DNA of 5,704 nucleotides from Thermoplasmata archaeon (GTDB lineage: Archaea; Thermoplasmatota; Thermoplasmata; JAGHBH01). The stretch's first letter is position 1. Each line of letters begins with the position of its first letter. The position numbers and the translations under genes are program-made. Shown here one piece after another: positions 1-5,639 of the stretch. The stretch is from positions 1 through 5,704 of the forward strand of contig DAOVJP010000102.1 of the NCBI GenBank assembly GCA_030673205.1, read 5' to 3'. Below the pieces are notes generated by a model that worked only from the letters and a program-made list of their open reading frames with translations, made no database searches and was not told the origin of the DNA.

Positions 1-706
1 CCACCCCTGCCCGATCGAACTGCGGCACCAATATCTCCATGGTACCATCTATGCCCACCACATCATCCGAGGCACAGAAATCCGTCATTATCATATCCGC
101 GACCTCTACAGCCGTATACGAATCCTTCTCCACCAATTGAGGGGTGTATTCATCACCCTCCACGGACACATCGCTCTGGGCGTCCATCTTCTTGAGCAAA
201 TAGAATGCGAGTTTGTAGAAGGCTAGGTTGACGTTCATGCCGGTCTTCGCGCTCGTGAAGAAGAAGTTGGCGTTATAATCTCCCACCAGGTCGAACATCT
301 CCTGCGGCCCTACCTCCCTATCCTTCAGGTCCGCCTTGTTAGCAAGGAAGACCAAGGGGACGTCACCCACCACCTCCTTGAGTTGTGGGATCCAATACGT
401 CTTCAGGCTCTCCACCGTCTGGGCTCTGGTCACATCGCACACCAGGAGGGCTCCGTCCGCCCCTGCAAAACTGGCCTTTTGTATGCTGGAATACCCCTGC
501 TGTCCCAAAATATCCCATAACATCATGCAGAATTTGGTGGGCTCCCCGCCGACCTTGAACTGGATGTCTTTCTTGGTCACCTTGGCGCCTATGGTTGTTA
601 TATATCTATCATCGAACTTGTCAAGCACAAAACGCCCTACGAGACTGGTCTTTCCCACTGCGCCGTCGCCCAACAAAAGTAATTTTTTCTTTAGTTCACT
701 AGCCAT
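1..706 (-). CDS. Ras/Rab-like small GTPase with C-terminal extension (3' end outside the window)
   Basis: Hand translation from ATG 704-706 gives 235 codons without a stop, running off the left edge, so the C-terminus is missing. All five G motifs of the Ras superfamily are present: P-loop GDGAVGKTS (residues 13-21), switch I Thr38 in TTIG, G3 as WDILGQQ (64-70), G4 NKAD (123-126) and G5 TSAK (151-154). The P-loop and TTIG context resemble the Rab group most. It should bind and hydrolyse GTP as a molecular switch, probably cytosolic or at the membrane surface. Gln69 matches catalytic Gln61 of Ras, but the usual DTAGQE reads DILGQQ. The G domain ends near residue 172; at least 60 further residues follow (an acidic linker, then a mostly helical-looking stretch), longer than a plain Ras/Rab protein. 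It is the second gene of a unit with the coiled-coil gene upstream. The GTPase family call is firm; the role is unknown. Confidence 0.93.
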   Translation of the reverse strand, partial: MASELKKKLLLLGDGAVGKTSLVGRFVLDKFDDRYITTIGAKVTKKDIQFKVGGEPTKFCMMLWDILGQQGYSSIQKASFAGADGALLVCDVTRAQTVESLKTYWIPQLKEVVGDVPLVFLANKADLKDREVGPQEMFDLVGDYNANFFFTSAKTGMNVNLAFYKLAFYLLKKMDAQSDVSVEGDEYTPQLVEKDSYTAVEVADMIMTDFCASDDVVGIDGTMEILVPQFDRAGV

Positions 707-710
707 TCTG

Positions 711-715
711 TCACC
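711..715 (-). promoter_or_regulatory. Ribosome binding site of the GTPase gene, overlapping the upstream stop codon
   Basis: On the minus strand GGTGA lies 4 nt before ATG 706. Its first G is the last base of the TAG stop (717-715) of the coiled-coil gene. This is the archaeal Shine-Dalgarno core and fixes the GTPase start. The overlap implies the two genes share one mRNA and that translation is coupled. Confidence 0.75.
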
Positions 716-1257
716 TATCCCATAACTGATTCGAGCTTGTCCGCCCTCTCTTTGTATTCCTTCGCATCCAGCTCATGCTCCCTGCCCTTGGATTCGAACA
801 ATGCAGCTCGCTCCTGAAATCGTGTGGCACGGTCCGTGAACGTCGCGGCCTTTGCCTCGGCCTGGGTGCTCTTCTGCTCCATCCTAGCCGACTTCTCTAT
901 GAGCTTTGCTTTCTTTATCTCCATTTTGGAGCGTTGTTTCAACTCCAACTCCCCCACCTTAAGCTCTTCGGCCAGGTGCTTTGATTCGCTCTCGTAGGCC
1001 TTCTTCTTCTCCTGGTACATCTTGGATTTGTGGCGCTGGCTCACTGCCATATGCGTATATTTGACCATCTTCGCCTCGTTCTCCCTCATCTTGGTCTTGA
1101 GCTTTGCGGCAGAGGCGGCTGCCTTGGCAGAACGCTGTCTCAACTTGGTTATCTCTCTGTAATCCTCGATATGTGCTCTCTTCCTTCTAAGCTCGTCGGA
1201 AGTAACGGAAGAACCACTGCTCGTGGTCTGATCTGTACCCTGTCCTGAAGAAGGCAT
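715..1257 (-). CDS. Lys/Glu/Ala-rich coiled-coil protein, unknown function
   Basis: A 180-residue protein that I do not recognise as a named family. The first ~20 residues are Ser/Thr/Gly/Gln-rich and probably disordered. From about residue 22 to the end it is almost pure charged helix: no Cys, no Trp, no Pro after residue 2, and no hydrophobic segment or signal peptide. Residues 115-177 form nine consecutive heptads with a basic residue (or Asp) first, often Ala second, a bulky residue fifth and often an acidic residue seventh (RATRFQE, RAALFES, DAKEYKE). This predicts an elongated coiled coil or helical bundle, perhaps a scaffold or partner for the GTPase encoded 8 bp downstream. Start choice: the ORF extends to ATG 1278, but that codon is only ~16 bp from the TATA centre and abuts GGAGGT without spacing, so ATG 1257 fits the promoter better; GTG 1272-1270 is a second alternative. 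The coding call is strong and the function open. Confidence 0.8.
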   Translation of the reverse strand: MPSSGQGTDQTTSSGSSVTSDELRRKRAHIEDYREITKLRQRSAKAAASAAKLKTKMRENEAKMVKYTHMAVSQRHKSKMYQEKKKAYESESKHLAEELKVGELELKQRSKMEIKKAKLIEKSARMEQKSTQAEAKAATFTDRATRFQERAALFESKGREHELDAKEYKERADKLESVMG

Positions 1258-1290
1258 TTTTCTCGCCCCCACCCGCATACCTCCAAATGG

Positions 1291-1305
1291 CTATAAGGCT
1301 TTCGC
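1291..1305 (-). promoter_or_regulatory. Archaeal BRE/TATA promoter of the coiled-coil/GTPase unit
   Basis: The minus strand reads GCGAAAG (BRE-like, 1305-1299) followed by CCTTATAG (1298-1291). With the usual ~25 bp spacing, transcription should begin near 1268, giving a leader of about 11 nt before ATG 1257. No other TATA-like element is evident closer to the gene. Confidence 0.6.
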
Positions 1306-1406
1306 CAAAAATGAGGGCCGATGGCCATGCTGAACGACGTTCCTCCCCGCCCACTCTCTTTTCCCCCTTTCCTGTCTCATCCCACCATGGAACGACCTCT
1401 AAAAAC
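1306..1406. other. Middle of the divergent intergenic region
   Basis: No gene is supportable between the two divergent promoters. Visible here are a GGCC-GAT-GGCC inverted repeat (1316-1326), upstream of the minus-strand BRE, and a pyrimidine-rich plus-strand tract (1341-1373) broken by only two purines. Either could be regulatory, but neither matches a site I know. Confidence 0.35.
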
Positions 1407-1421
1407 ACCAAATCTTTATAT
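1407..1421 (+). promoter_or_regulatory. Archaeal BRE/TATA promoter of the pyrophosphatase gene
   Basis: ACCAAAT (BRE-like, 1407-1413) is followed directly by CTTTATAT (1414-1421), a near-consensus archaeal TATA box. The expected transcription start is about 1443-1445, only 5-7 nt before the GTG start at 1450, so the mRNA would be nearly leaderless. That agrees with the weak ribosome binding site (GGA at 1446-1448). Confidence 0.72.
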
Positions 1422-1432
1422 GCAAATTGCAT
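1420..1432. repeat. Perfect inverted repeat at the TATA edge of the pyrophosphatase promoter
   Basis: ATGCAA-A-TTGCAT is a perfect dyad with 6-bp arms and a 1-nt centre. It overlaps the last two bases of the TATA box and lies upstream of the predicted transcription start. A protein bound here could block TBP/TFB or polymerase entry, so it is a candidate operator. No regulator is identified. Confidence 0.4.
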
Positions 1433-1449
1433 TGCCCCCAACATAGGAC

Positions 1450-3651
1450 GTGGTACATTTGGACTACACCATACTAGCACCAATAGCCAGCATAATTGCA
1501 CTGGGCTTTGCTCTGTATCTATACAAATTCCTGCAGAAGCAGAGTTCTGGCAGCAGGGAGATGCGAAAGATATCGGCTTCCATCAAGGAAGGATCAAGCG
1601 CCTATCTCAACCGCCAATACAAAGGGGTAGCATATTTCTTCATATTCATGTTCATCGTGCTCTCCATACTCGCCACGCAAGGTTATCTGACCATGTTCGT
1701 TCCATTCGCCTTCGTCAGCGGAGGATTCTTCTCCGCCCTCAGCGGATATATCGGGATGAAAGTGGCCACGATGGCCAACGCCAAGACCACCGCCGGCGCA
1801 AAACACAGTTTGAACCGGGGGCTGCGCATCGCCTTCTCCAGCGGAGCGGTCATGGGACTCATGGTCGTGGGCCTAGCACTTCTGGATATCAGCATATGGT
1901 TCTACGCCCTCAGATATGTTTTCGAACTCGAATTCCATGACATAACCGCGGCCATGATAACCTTCGGAATGGGAGCATCGTCCATGGCCCTCTTCGCCAG
2001 AGTGGGCGGGGGCATATTCACCAAGGCGGCGGATGTGGGCGCCGACCTCGTTGGCAAAGTGGAAGCGGGGATACCTGAGGACGATCCTAGGAACCCTGCG
2101 ACGATCGCTGACAACGTAGGCGACAACGTAGGCGACGTGGCCGGCATGGGCGCCGACCTCTACGAGAGCTATGTGGGCAGCATTGTGGCCACAATGGCCC
2201 TTGGAACGGCTGCGGCGCTCAGCCTCGGAGGCGCAAAACAAGCAGCCCTCGGAGGGATCGATCAGGCCATGCTGGCCTTCATCACCATCCCCATGGTGGT
2301 GGCAGGAGCTGGAGTTATAGCCAGCATCATCGGGACGTTCTTCGTGAAATCCGGGGAGAAGGCGGAACAGAGCGTTCTGCTTAAGGCTCTCAGGATGGGC
2401 GTATATGTCGCCACAGGATTGATCTTCGTGGCCAGCTACTTCATTGTCGATAAGATCCTCGGCAGCGATTACATAGGTATATGGTATGCTATGCTTGCTG
2501 GCCTTGTCGCCGGTAACGTGATAGGTTTCAGCACCGAATATTTCACAAGTGCCCATTACAAACCGACAAGATCCATAGCCGCCGCATCCAAGACCGGCCC
2601 GGCCACTGTCATCCTGCGCGGAATGAGCGTCGGGATGCTCAGCACCGTCATACCCATCATCACCATAGGCTGCGCTATACTAGCTGCCTTCTTCCTCTCC
2701 GGTGGAAGCATAACCCAGCCGGAGATAGGACTGTACGGCATAGGCATGGCCGCCGTTGGGATGCTCAGCACCCTGGGAATAACCCTGGCAACCGATGCAT
2801 ACGGTCCAGTGGCGGACAATGCTGGCGGCATAGCGGAGATGAGCAACCAACCCGAATATGTGAGGGAGCGCACCGATGCCCTGGACAGCCTGGGTAACAC
2901 CACCGCCGCCACCGGAAAGGGCTTTGCTATAGGCTCCGCCGCCCTCACCGCTCTCGCGCTGCTGGCTGCCTATCTGGACGAGATCAAACGATTCGCATGG
3001 GAGGCAGGAACGATATCTATTGAAGCTGGGACCACTGTCACCCCTGGAGCCCCTGGCTTCGCATTCATACACTACGACCAAGTGATCTCCCACTACAGCA
3101 TCAACCTCATGAACCCACTGGTCCTAGTAGGGTTGTTCATAGGTGCCATGCTGCCCTTCCTGTTCTGCAGCGTTACCATCAACGCCGTTGGAAAGGCCGC
3201 CGGAAAGATAGTGGAAGAGGTCAGGCGCCAATTCAGAAGACACCCCGGCATAATGGACGGGACAGAAGAGCCAGACTATGCCCGGGTCGTGGACATAAGC
3301 ACCAAGGCAGCACAGAGAGAGATGATATTCCCCGCGATCATAGCCATCGGCGCTCCCCTGACCGTGGGCATGCTCCTCGGCGTGGCTGCGGTGACCGGAC
3401 TCTTGATAGGCGCCCTTGTCTGCGGATTTGTCCTGGCTGTTTTCATGGCCAACGCCGGAGGTGCATGGGACAACGCCAAGAAATACATCGAGGAAGGGCA
3501 CTACGGTGGAAAAGGATCGGAGGGACACAAGGCTGGCGTCATAGGGGACACGGTCGGCGATCCCTTCAAGGACACCAGCGGACCATCCATCAACATATTG
3601 ATCAAACTCATGACCATGGCCAGCCTCGTTTTCGCCGCTCTCTTCATCTAG
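1450..3651 (+). CDS. hppA: Membrane-bound ion-pumping pyrophosphatase, K+-dependent, probably Na+-translocating
   Basis: A complete 733-residue integral membrane pyrophosphatase, within the usual family length. It hydrolyses cytosolic pyrophosphate and pumps cations outward. Visible catalytic elements are D195/D199 with K203/E205, the DNVGDNVGD Asp cluster (221-229), the acidic run after 674, and GDTVGDPFKDTSGPSIN (699-715). K+ dependence is indicated by GNTTAATGKG (482-491): Ala486 and Gly489 stand where K+-independent enzymes carry Lys and Thr. The ion-gate residues D236, E239 (the 6.53 position), S240 and K719 are present and position 6.57 is Gly243. In K+-dependent members this arrangement is typical of Na+ pumps; a dual Na+/H+ pump is not excluded. 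About sixteen membrane helices are expected. The GTG start is chosen because the first helix (about residues 7-28) precedes the first internal Met (38) and the promoter lies just upstream. It has its own promoter and is divergent from the coiled-coil gene. No damage is seen. Confidence 0.97.
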   Translation: MVHLDYTILAPIASIIALGFALYLYKFLQKQSSGSREMRKISASIKEGSSAYLNRQYKGVAYFFIFMFIVLSILATQGYLTMFVPFAFVSGGFFSALSGYIGMKVATMANAKTTAGAKHSLNRGLRIAFSSGAVMGLMVVGLALLDISIWFYALRYVFELEFHDITAAMITFGMGASSMALFARVGGGIFTKAADVGADLVGKVEAGIPEDDPRNPATIADNVGDNVGDVAGMGADLYESYVGSIVATMALGTAAALSLGGAKQAALGGIDQAMLAFITIPMVVAGAGVIASIIGTFFVKSGEKAEQSVLLKALRMGVYVATGLIFVASYFIVDKILGSDYIGIWYAMLAGLVAGNVIGFSTEYFTSAHYKPTRSIAAASKTGPATVILRGMSVGMLSTVIPIITIGCAILAAFFLSGGSITQPEIGLYGIGMAAVGMLSTLGITLATDAYGPVADNAGGIAEMSNQPEYVRERTDALDSLGNTTAATGKGFAIGSAALTALALLAAYLDEIKRFAWEAGTISIEAGTTVTPGAPGFAFIHYDQVISHYSINLMNPLVLVGLFIGAMLPFLFCSVTINAVGKAAGKIVEEVRRQFRRHPGIMDGTEEPDYARVVDISTKAAQREMIFPAIIAIGAPLTVGMLLGVAAVTGLLIGALVCGFVLAVFMANAGGAWDNAKKYIEEGHYGGKGSEGHKAGVIGDTVGDPFKDTSGPSINILIKLMTMASLVFAALFI

Positions 3652-3670
3652 ACGCACCCCCACCGGAGGC

Positions 3671-3680
3671 AAGGTTTAAG
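3671..3680 (+). promoter_or_regulatory. Possible TATA element for the zinc-ribbon gene
   Basis: AAGGTTTAAG lies about 30 bp before ATG 3707, and its TTTAAG core could place transcription start near 3702. It is weaker than the other promoters here. The zinc-ribbon gene may instead, or also, be transcribed by read-through from the pyrophosphatase gene 55 bp upstream. Confidence 0.4.
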
Positions 3681-3689
3681 CCCCCTCCT

Positions 3690-3699
3690 CTACATGTAG
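3690..3699. repeat. 10-bp perfect palindrome upstream of the zinc-ribbon gene
   Basis: CTACATGTAG is a perfect palindrome between the presumed TATA element and ATG 3707, close to the expected transcription start. It may be an operator. Palindromes of this length occur by chance a few times in a window this size, so support comes only from its position. Confidence 0.3.
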
Positions 3700-3706
3700 G
3701 AAGAGC

Positions 3707-4492
3707 ATGACACAGGTGGTCCAGTCCATCAAATGCCCCAACTGCGGGGCGCCGCTGGAACTTGAGCCGGGAGAGATCATAATCACCTGTGGGTTCTGCG
3801 CCAGCGATATCAACACCGCCACCGGCGTCAAATACATATTCCAGCATTCTATAATACCTGCTAGATACACCACGCCAGAGACCATACTCCCCTATGCCCG
3901 GAGTTGGATGGGAAAGGGCTTCCTCAAACCCCCGGACCTGGCCAAGAAGAGCAGAATAATGGAGAGCACCTTGGAGCTCCTCCCCTTCTTCGTGTTCCAT
4001 GTGAAGGCCAGCACCGAATATATTGGGTACCTCACCAGAACAGGCACGAACGAGGAACGGAAAGGAACGTTCGAAAAAGAATATTTCTGGAAGATAATGG
4101 CCAGGAGAGGAGCGGAATTCCCCACGGCCGAGTACTCGGTGCCTTTGGAAAGCAAGGTGCCCTTCAACCTGAGCCAAGTACCCCCCGGAGCCAAGTTCTT
4201 GAGCGCGGAAATGGAGGAGGACGAGGCCCGAAAAGTTCTTCGACAGGAGCTGGATGCCCATGCCCGCCATCTGCTCTCCGATATCGTGGACACCTTCACA
4301 AAGACGGAGACGAAGATCGAGGTGGAAGAGATGGAGTTCCTGCACGCGCCTGTGTGGATCATCAAATATCAGTATGGGGATAGGGTCTACAGACTGGTCA
4401 TGGACGGCGCCTCTGGAAAGGACATATGGGCAGAGATACCTTCTCCAGGGGAGAAGAAGGGCTTCTTCAAGAAGATGTTCGGCGGGGCGTAG
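3707..4492 (+). CDS. Zinc-ribbon protein of unknown function
   Basis: A 261-residue soluble protein without a signal peptide or membrane helix. The N-terminus carries one zinc ribbon with two CxxC knuckles, CPNC (C10, C13) and CGFC (C28, C31), which should bind one Zn2+. The remainder (about 45-245) is a mixed alpha/beta body in which two segments look alike: residues 88-108 (LPFFVFHVKA then EYIGYL) and 210-237 (APVWIIKYQY then YRLVMDGASG). The later one ends in a 'DG.SGK' turn seen in several zinc-ribbon proteins of archaea and bacteria. The tail KKGFFKKMFGGA is basic and hydrophobic and could touch a membrane or partner. ATG 3707 is the first start after the promoter; AGGAAG (3698-3703) is a modest ribosome site. 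It follows the pyrophosphatase gene by 55 bp and converges on the radical SAM gene. The coding call is secure; the function is not identified. Confidence 0.88.
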   Translation: MTQVVQSIKCPNCGAPLELEPGEIIITCGFCASDINTATGVKYIFQHSIIPARYTTPETILPYARSWMGKGFLKPPDLAKKSRIMESTLELLPFFVFHVKASTEYIGYLTRTGTNEERKGTFEKEYFWKIMARRGAEFPTAEYSVPLESKVPFNLSQVPPGAKFLSAEMEEDEARKVLRQELDAHARHLLSDIVDTFTKTETKIEVEEMEFLHAPVWIIKYQYGDRVYRLVMDGASGKDIWAEIPSPGEKKGFFKKMFGGA

Positions 4493-4508
4493 TTGTAGCC
4501 CGGGCCGT
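4493..4508. other. 16-bp gap between convergent stop codons
   Basis: The zinc-ribbon and radical SAM genes end tail to tail with only 16 bp between stop codons. The gap holds the start of the GC palindrome GCCCGGGC (4498-4505) but no T-rich run on either strand. Each transcript must therefore terminate inside the opposing gene or overlap the other at its 3' end. Confidence 0.7.
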
Positions 4509-5588
4509 CTATAACATTTCTTCGGCTACCCTCTTAGCTTCATCTATGAAACAATGTTCTCCGTTCACCCGATGCAGCCAGCAGCCGCCTCTGCACATGC
4601 TCAGATACTCACAATCGTGGCATTTCTCCGGAAGATCCTCATATAAGGTGCGTCTGAACCGGCCGAAACTGTTCATCCAGATGTCTTTGAGAGGACGCTC
4701 GCGAATATTCCCCTCGTTCAACTCTGGGAAATCGATGGCAGGGCAGCCCTGCACGAGACCTAGGTCGTTAACGGTGAAGGTGGTATAACCACACCCGCAC
4801 AGGAAGTTGTAGGGGCGGACCTTCTTCTCCAAGGGGCCCAGATAGCCCAGTCCCTCACATGCCTCGATCGGATAGCCCTCTGCACGGAGTTCCATGATGA
4901 GCTTGAGCATACGATAGATCTCCTCCTTCGTATTCTCCATCTTCTTCGCCCGTCCCTCGGGCACCACGGCCTGTATCCTCATCCTGGTGACACCATGGCT
5001 CATCACGTCCTCCACGATCTTTGGTATGTCCTTCTCATTGGAGGAGAGGAACACCGCAGATACACCCCTGGCAGTCACGCCGATATCCTCAAGGATATCC
5101 AACGCTTTTATGGCTCGCTGGTAGGAATCGGGCATCCCACGTATCTCGTTGTGATGCTCTTGAAAGCCGTCTATGCTCACGAGGACCGAGTCGACCTCGA
5201 CCTTAGCTATCTGGTCGGCTACCTCCTCCACGGCGTATCCGTTGGTGACGAAGCCAACGTGTATCCCTTGGTCCTTTGCGTGCTTGAGCACTTGGAACAC
5301 GTCATCTCTCACTATAGGTTCTCCTCCCGTAAGGGATAGTAGCTTGGTGCCCATCGCTCCCAGGTCTTCGACCAACTTGAACGCTTCCTTGGTGTTCATC
5401 TCGTTAGGGTCCGCCTCGGCAGCCCCCGTCCCACAATGGGAGCATCGGAAATTGCATTTGTGAGAGCATAACCACTGGACATATTCAGGCCCCAGCTTCC
5501 CTGCCTCTATCCTCTTCAATCTCTCATCAACATACGCCTCTGCTGGACTGAGATGTTGCTCGTCTAGTCTGTCTAATGGATTAGCCAT
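4509..5588 (-). CDS. Radical SAM/SPASM domain enzyme, substrate unknown
   Basis: A complete 359-residue radical SAM enzyme. The SAM-cleaving [4Fe-4S] cluster motif CxxxCxxC is C45-C49-C52, and the SAM-binding TGGEP motif is at 87-91; the TIM-barrel core follows to about 235. The C-terminal SPASM domain fits the full seven-cysteine pattern: C266-X10-G277-X4-C282, then C323-X2-C326-X5-C332-X3-C336 and C346, enough for two auxiliary [4Fe-4S] clusters. GNIRERPLKDIW (293-304) is the usual SPASM linker. C41, C244 and C264 are additional cysteines. Relatives modify ribosomal peptides (PqqE, MftC), proteins (anaerobic sulfatase maturases) or tetrapyrroles (AhbC/AhbD, NirJ); the sequence does not decide which. 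No precursor peptide or partner gene is visible. The start ATG 5588 is fixed by a strong ribosome site and an upstream promoter. The oxygen-sensitive clusters suggest an anaerobic host. Confidence 0.95.
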   Translation of the reverse strand: MANPLDRLDEQHLSPAEAYVDERLKRIEAGKLGPEYVQWLCSHKCNFRCSHCGTGAAEADPNEMNTKEAFKLVEDLGAMGTKLLSLTGGEPIVRDDVFQVLKHAKDQGIHVGFVTNGYAVEEVADQIAKVEVDSVLVSIDGFQEHHNEIRGMPDSYQRAIKALDILEDIGVTARGVSAVFLSSNEKDIPKIVEDVMSHGVTRMRIQAVVPEGRAKKMENTKEEIYRMLKLIMELRAEGYPIEACEGLGYLGPLEKKVRPYNFLCGCGYTTFTVNDLGLVQGCPAIDFPELNEGNIRERPLKDIWMNSFGRFRRTLYEDLPEKCHDCEYLSMCRGGCWLHRVNGEHCFIDEAKRVAEEML

Positions 5589-5592
5589 GTGT

Positions 5593-5600
5593 CCTCCTCC
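5593..5600 (-). promoter_or_regulatory. Strong ribosome binding site of the radical SAM gene
   Basis: On the minus strand GGAGGAGG lies 4-7 nt before ATG 5588. It is the best Shine-Dalgarno match in the window and fixes the start. Confidence 0.75.
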
Positions 5601-5609
5601 GACATGACA

Positions 5610-5622
5610 GGTAAGGCCTACC
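5610..5622. repeat. Imperfect inverted repeat downstream of the radical SAM TATA box
   Basis: The minus strand reads GGTAGGCCTTACC: arms pair at five of six positions around a central C. It begins 2 bp after the TATA element and lies before the predicted transcription start (about 5603), a position suited to a repressor site. Confidence 0.3.
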
Positions 5623-5624
5623 GC

Positions 5625-5639
5625 CTAAAAAACCTTTTC
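5625..5639 (-). promoter_or_regulatory. Archaeal BRE/TATA promoter of the radical SAM gene
   Basis: The minus strand reads GAAAAGG (BRE-like, 5639-5633) followed by TTTTTTAG (5632-5625). Transcription should start near 5603, giving a leader of about 15 nt that contains the strong ribosome site. Confidence 0.6.

Noticed and set aside
336..725. 129-codon open frame on the plus strand
   Set aside because: It lies entirely antisense to the GTPase G domain and the end of the coiled-coil gene; the minus-strand frame has clear family motifs, and this translation has none.
1187..1501. 104-codon minus-strand open frame across the divergent intergenic region
   Set aside because: It overlaps both divergent promoters, the pyrophosphatase start and the coiled-coil N-terminus in another frame, and its product shows no recognisable domain.
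1873..2556. 227-codon minus-strand open frame inside the pyrophosphatase gene
   Set aside because: A shadow of a conserved GC-rich membrane-protein gene; its His/Gly/Ala-rich composition is typical of antisense frames, with no promoter or ribosome site.
3652..3690. Possible stem-loop terminator (GGAGG at 3665-3669 with CCTCC at 3684-3688) after the pyrophosphatase gene
   Set aside because: The arms are only 5 bp around a 14-nt loop, no T-run follows, and the loop coincides with the likely TATA element of the next gene.
3644..4345. 233-codon minus-strand open frame opposite the zinc-ribbon gene
   Set aside because: The plus-strand frame has a CxxC/CxxC zinc ribbon, a plausible promoter and a sensible end; the antisense frame has no domain.
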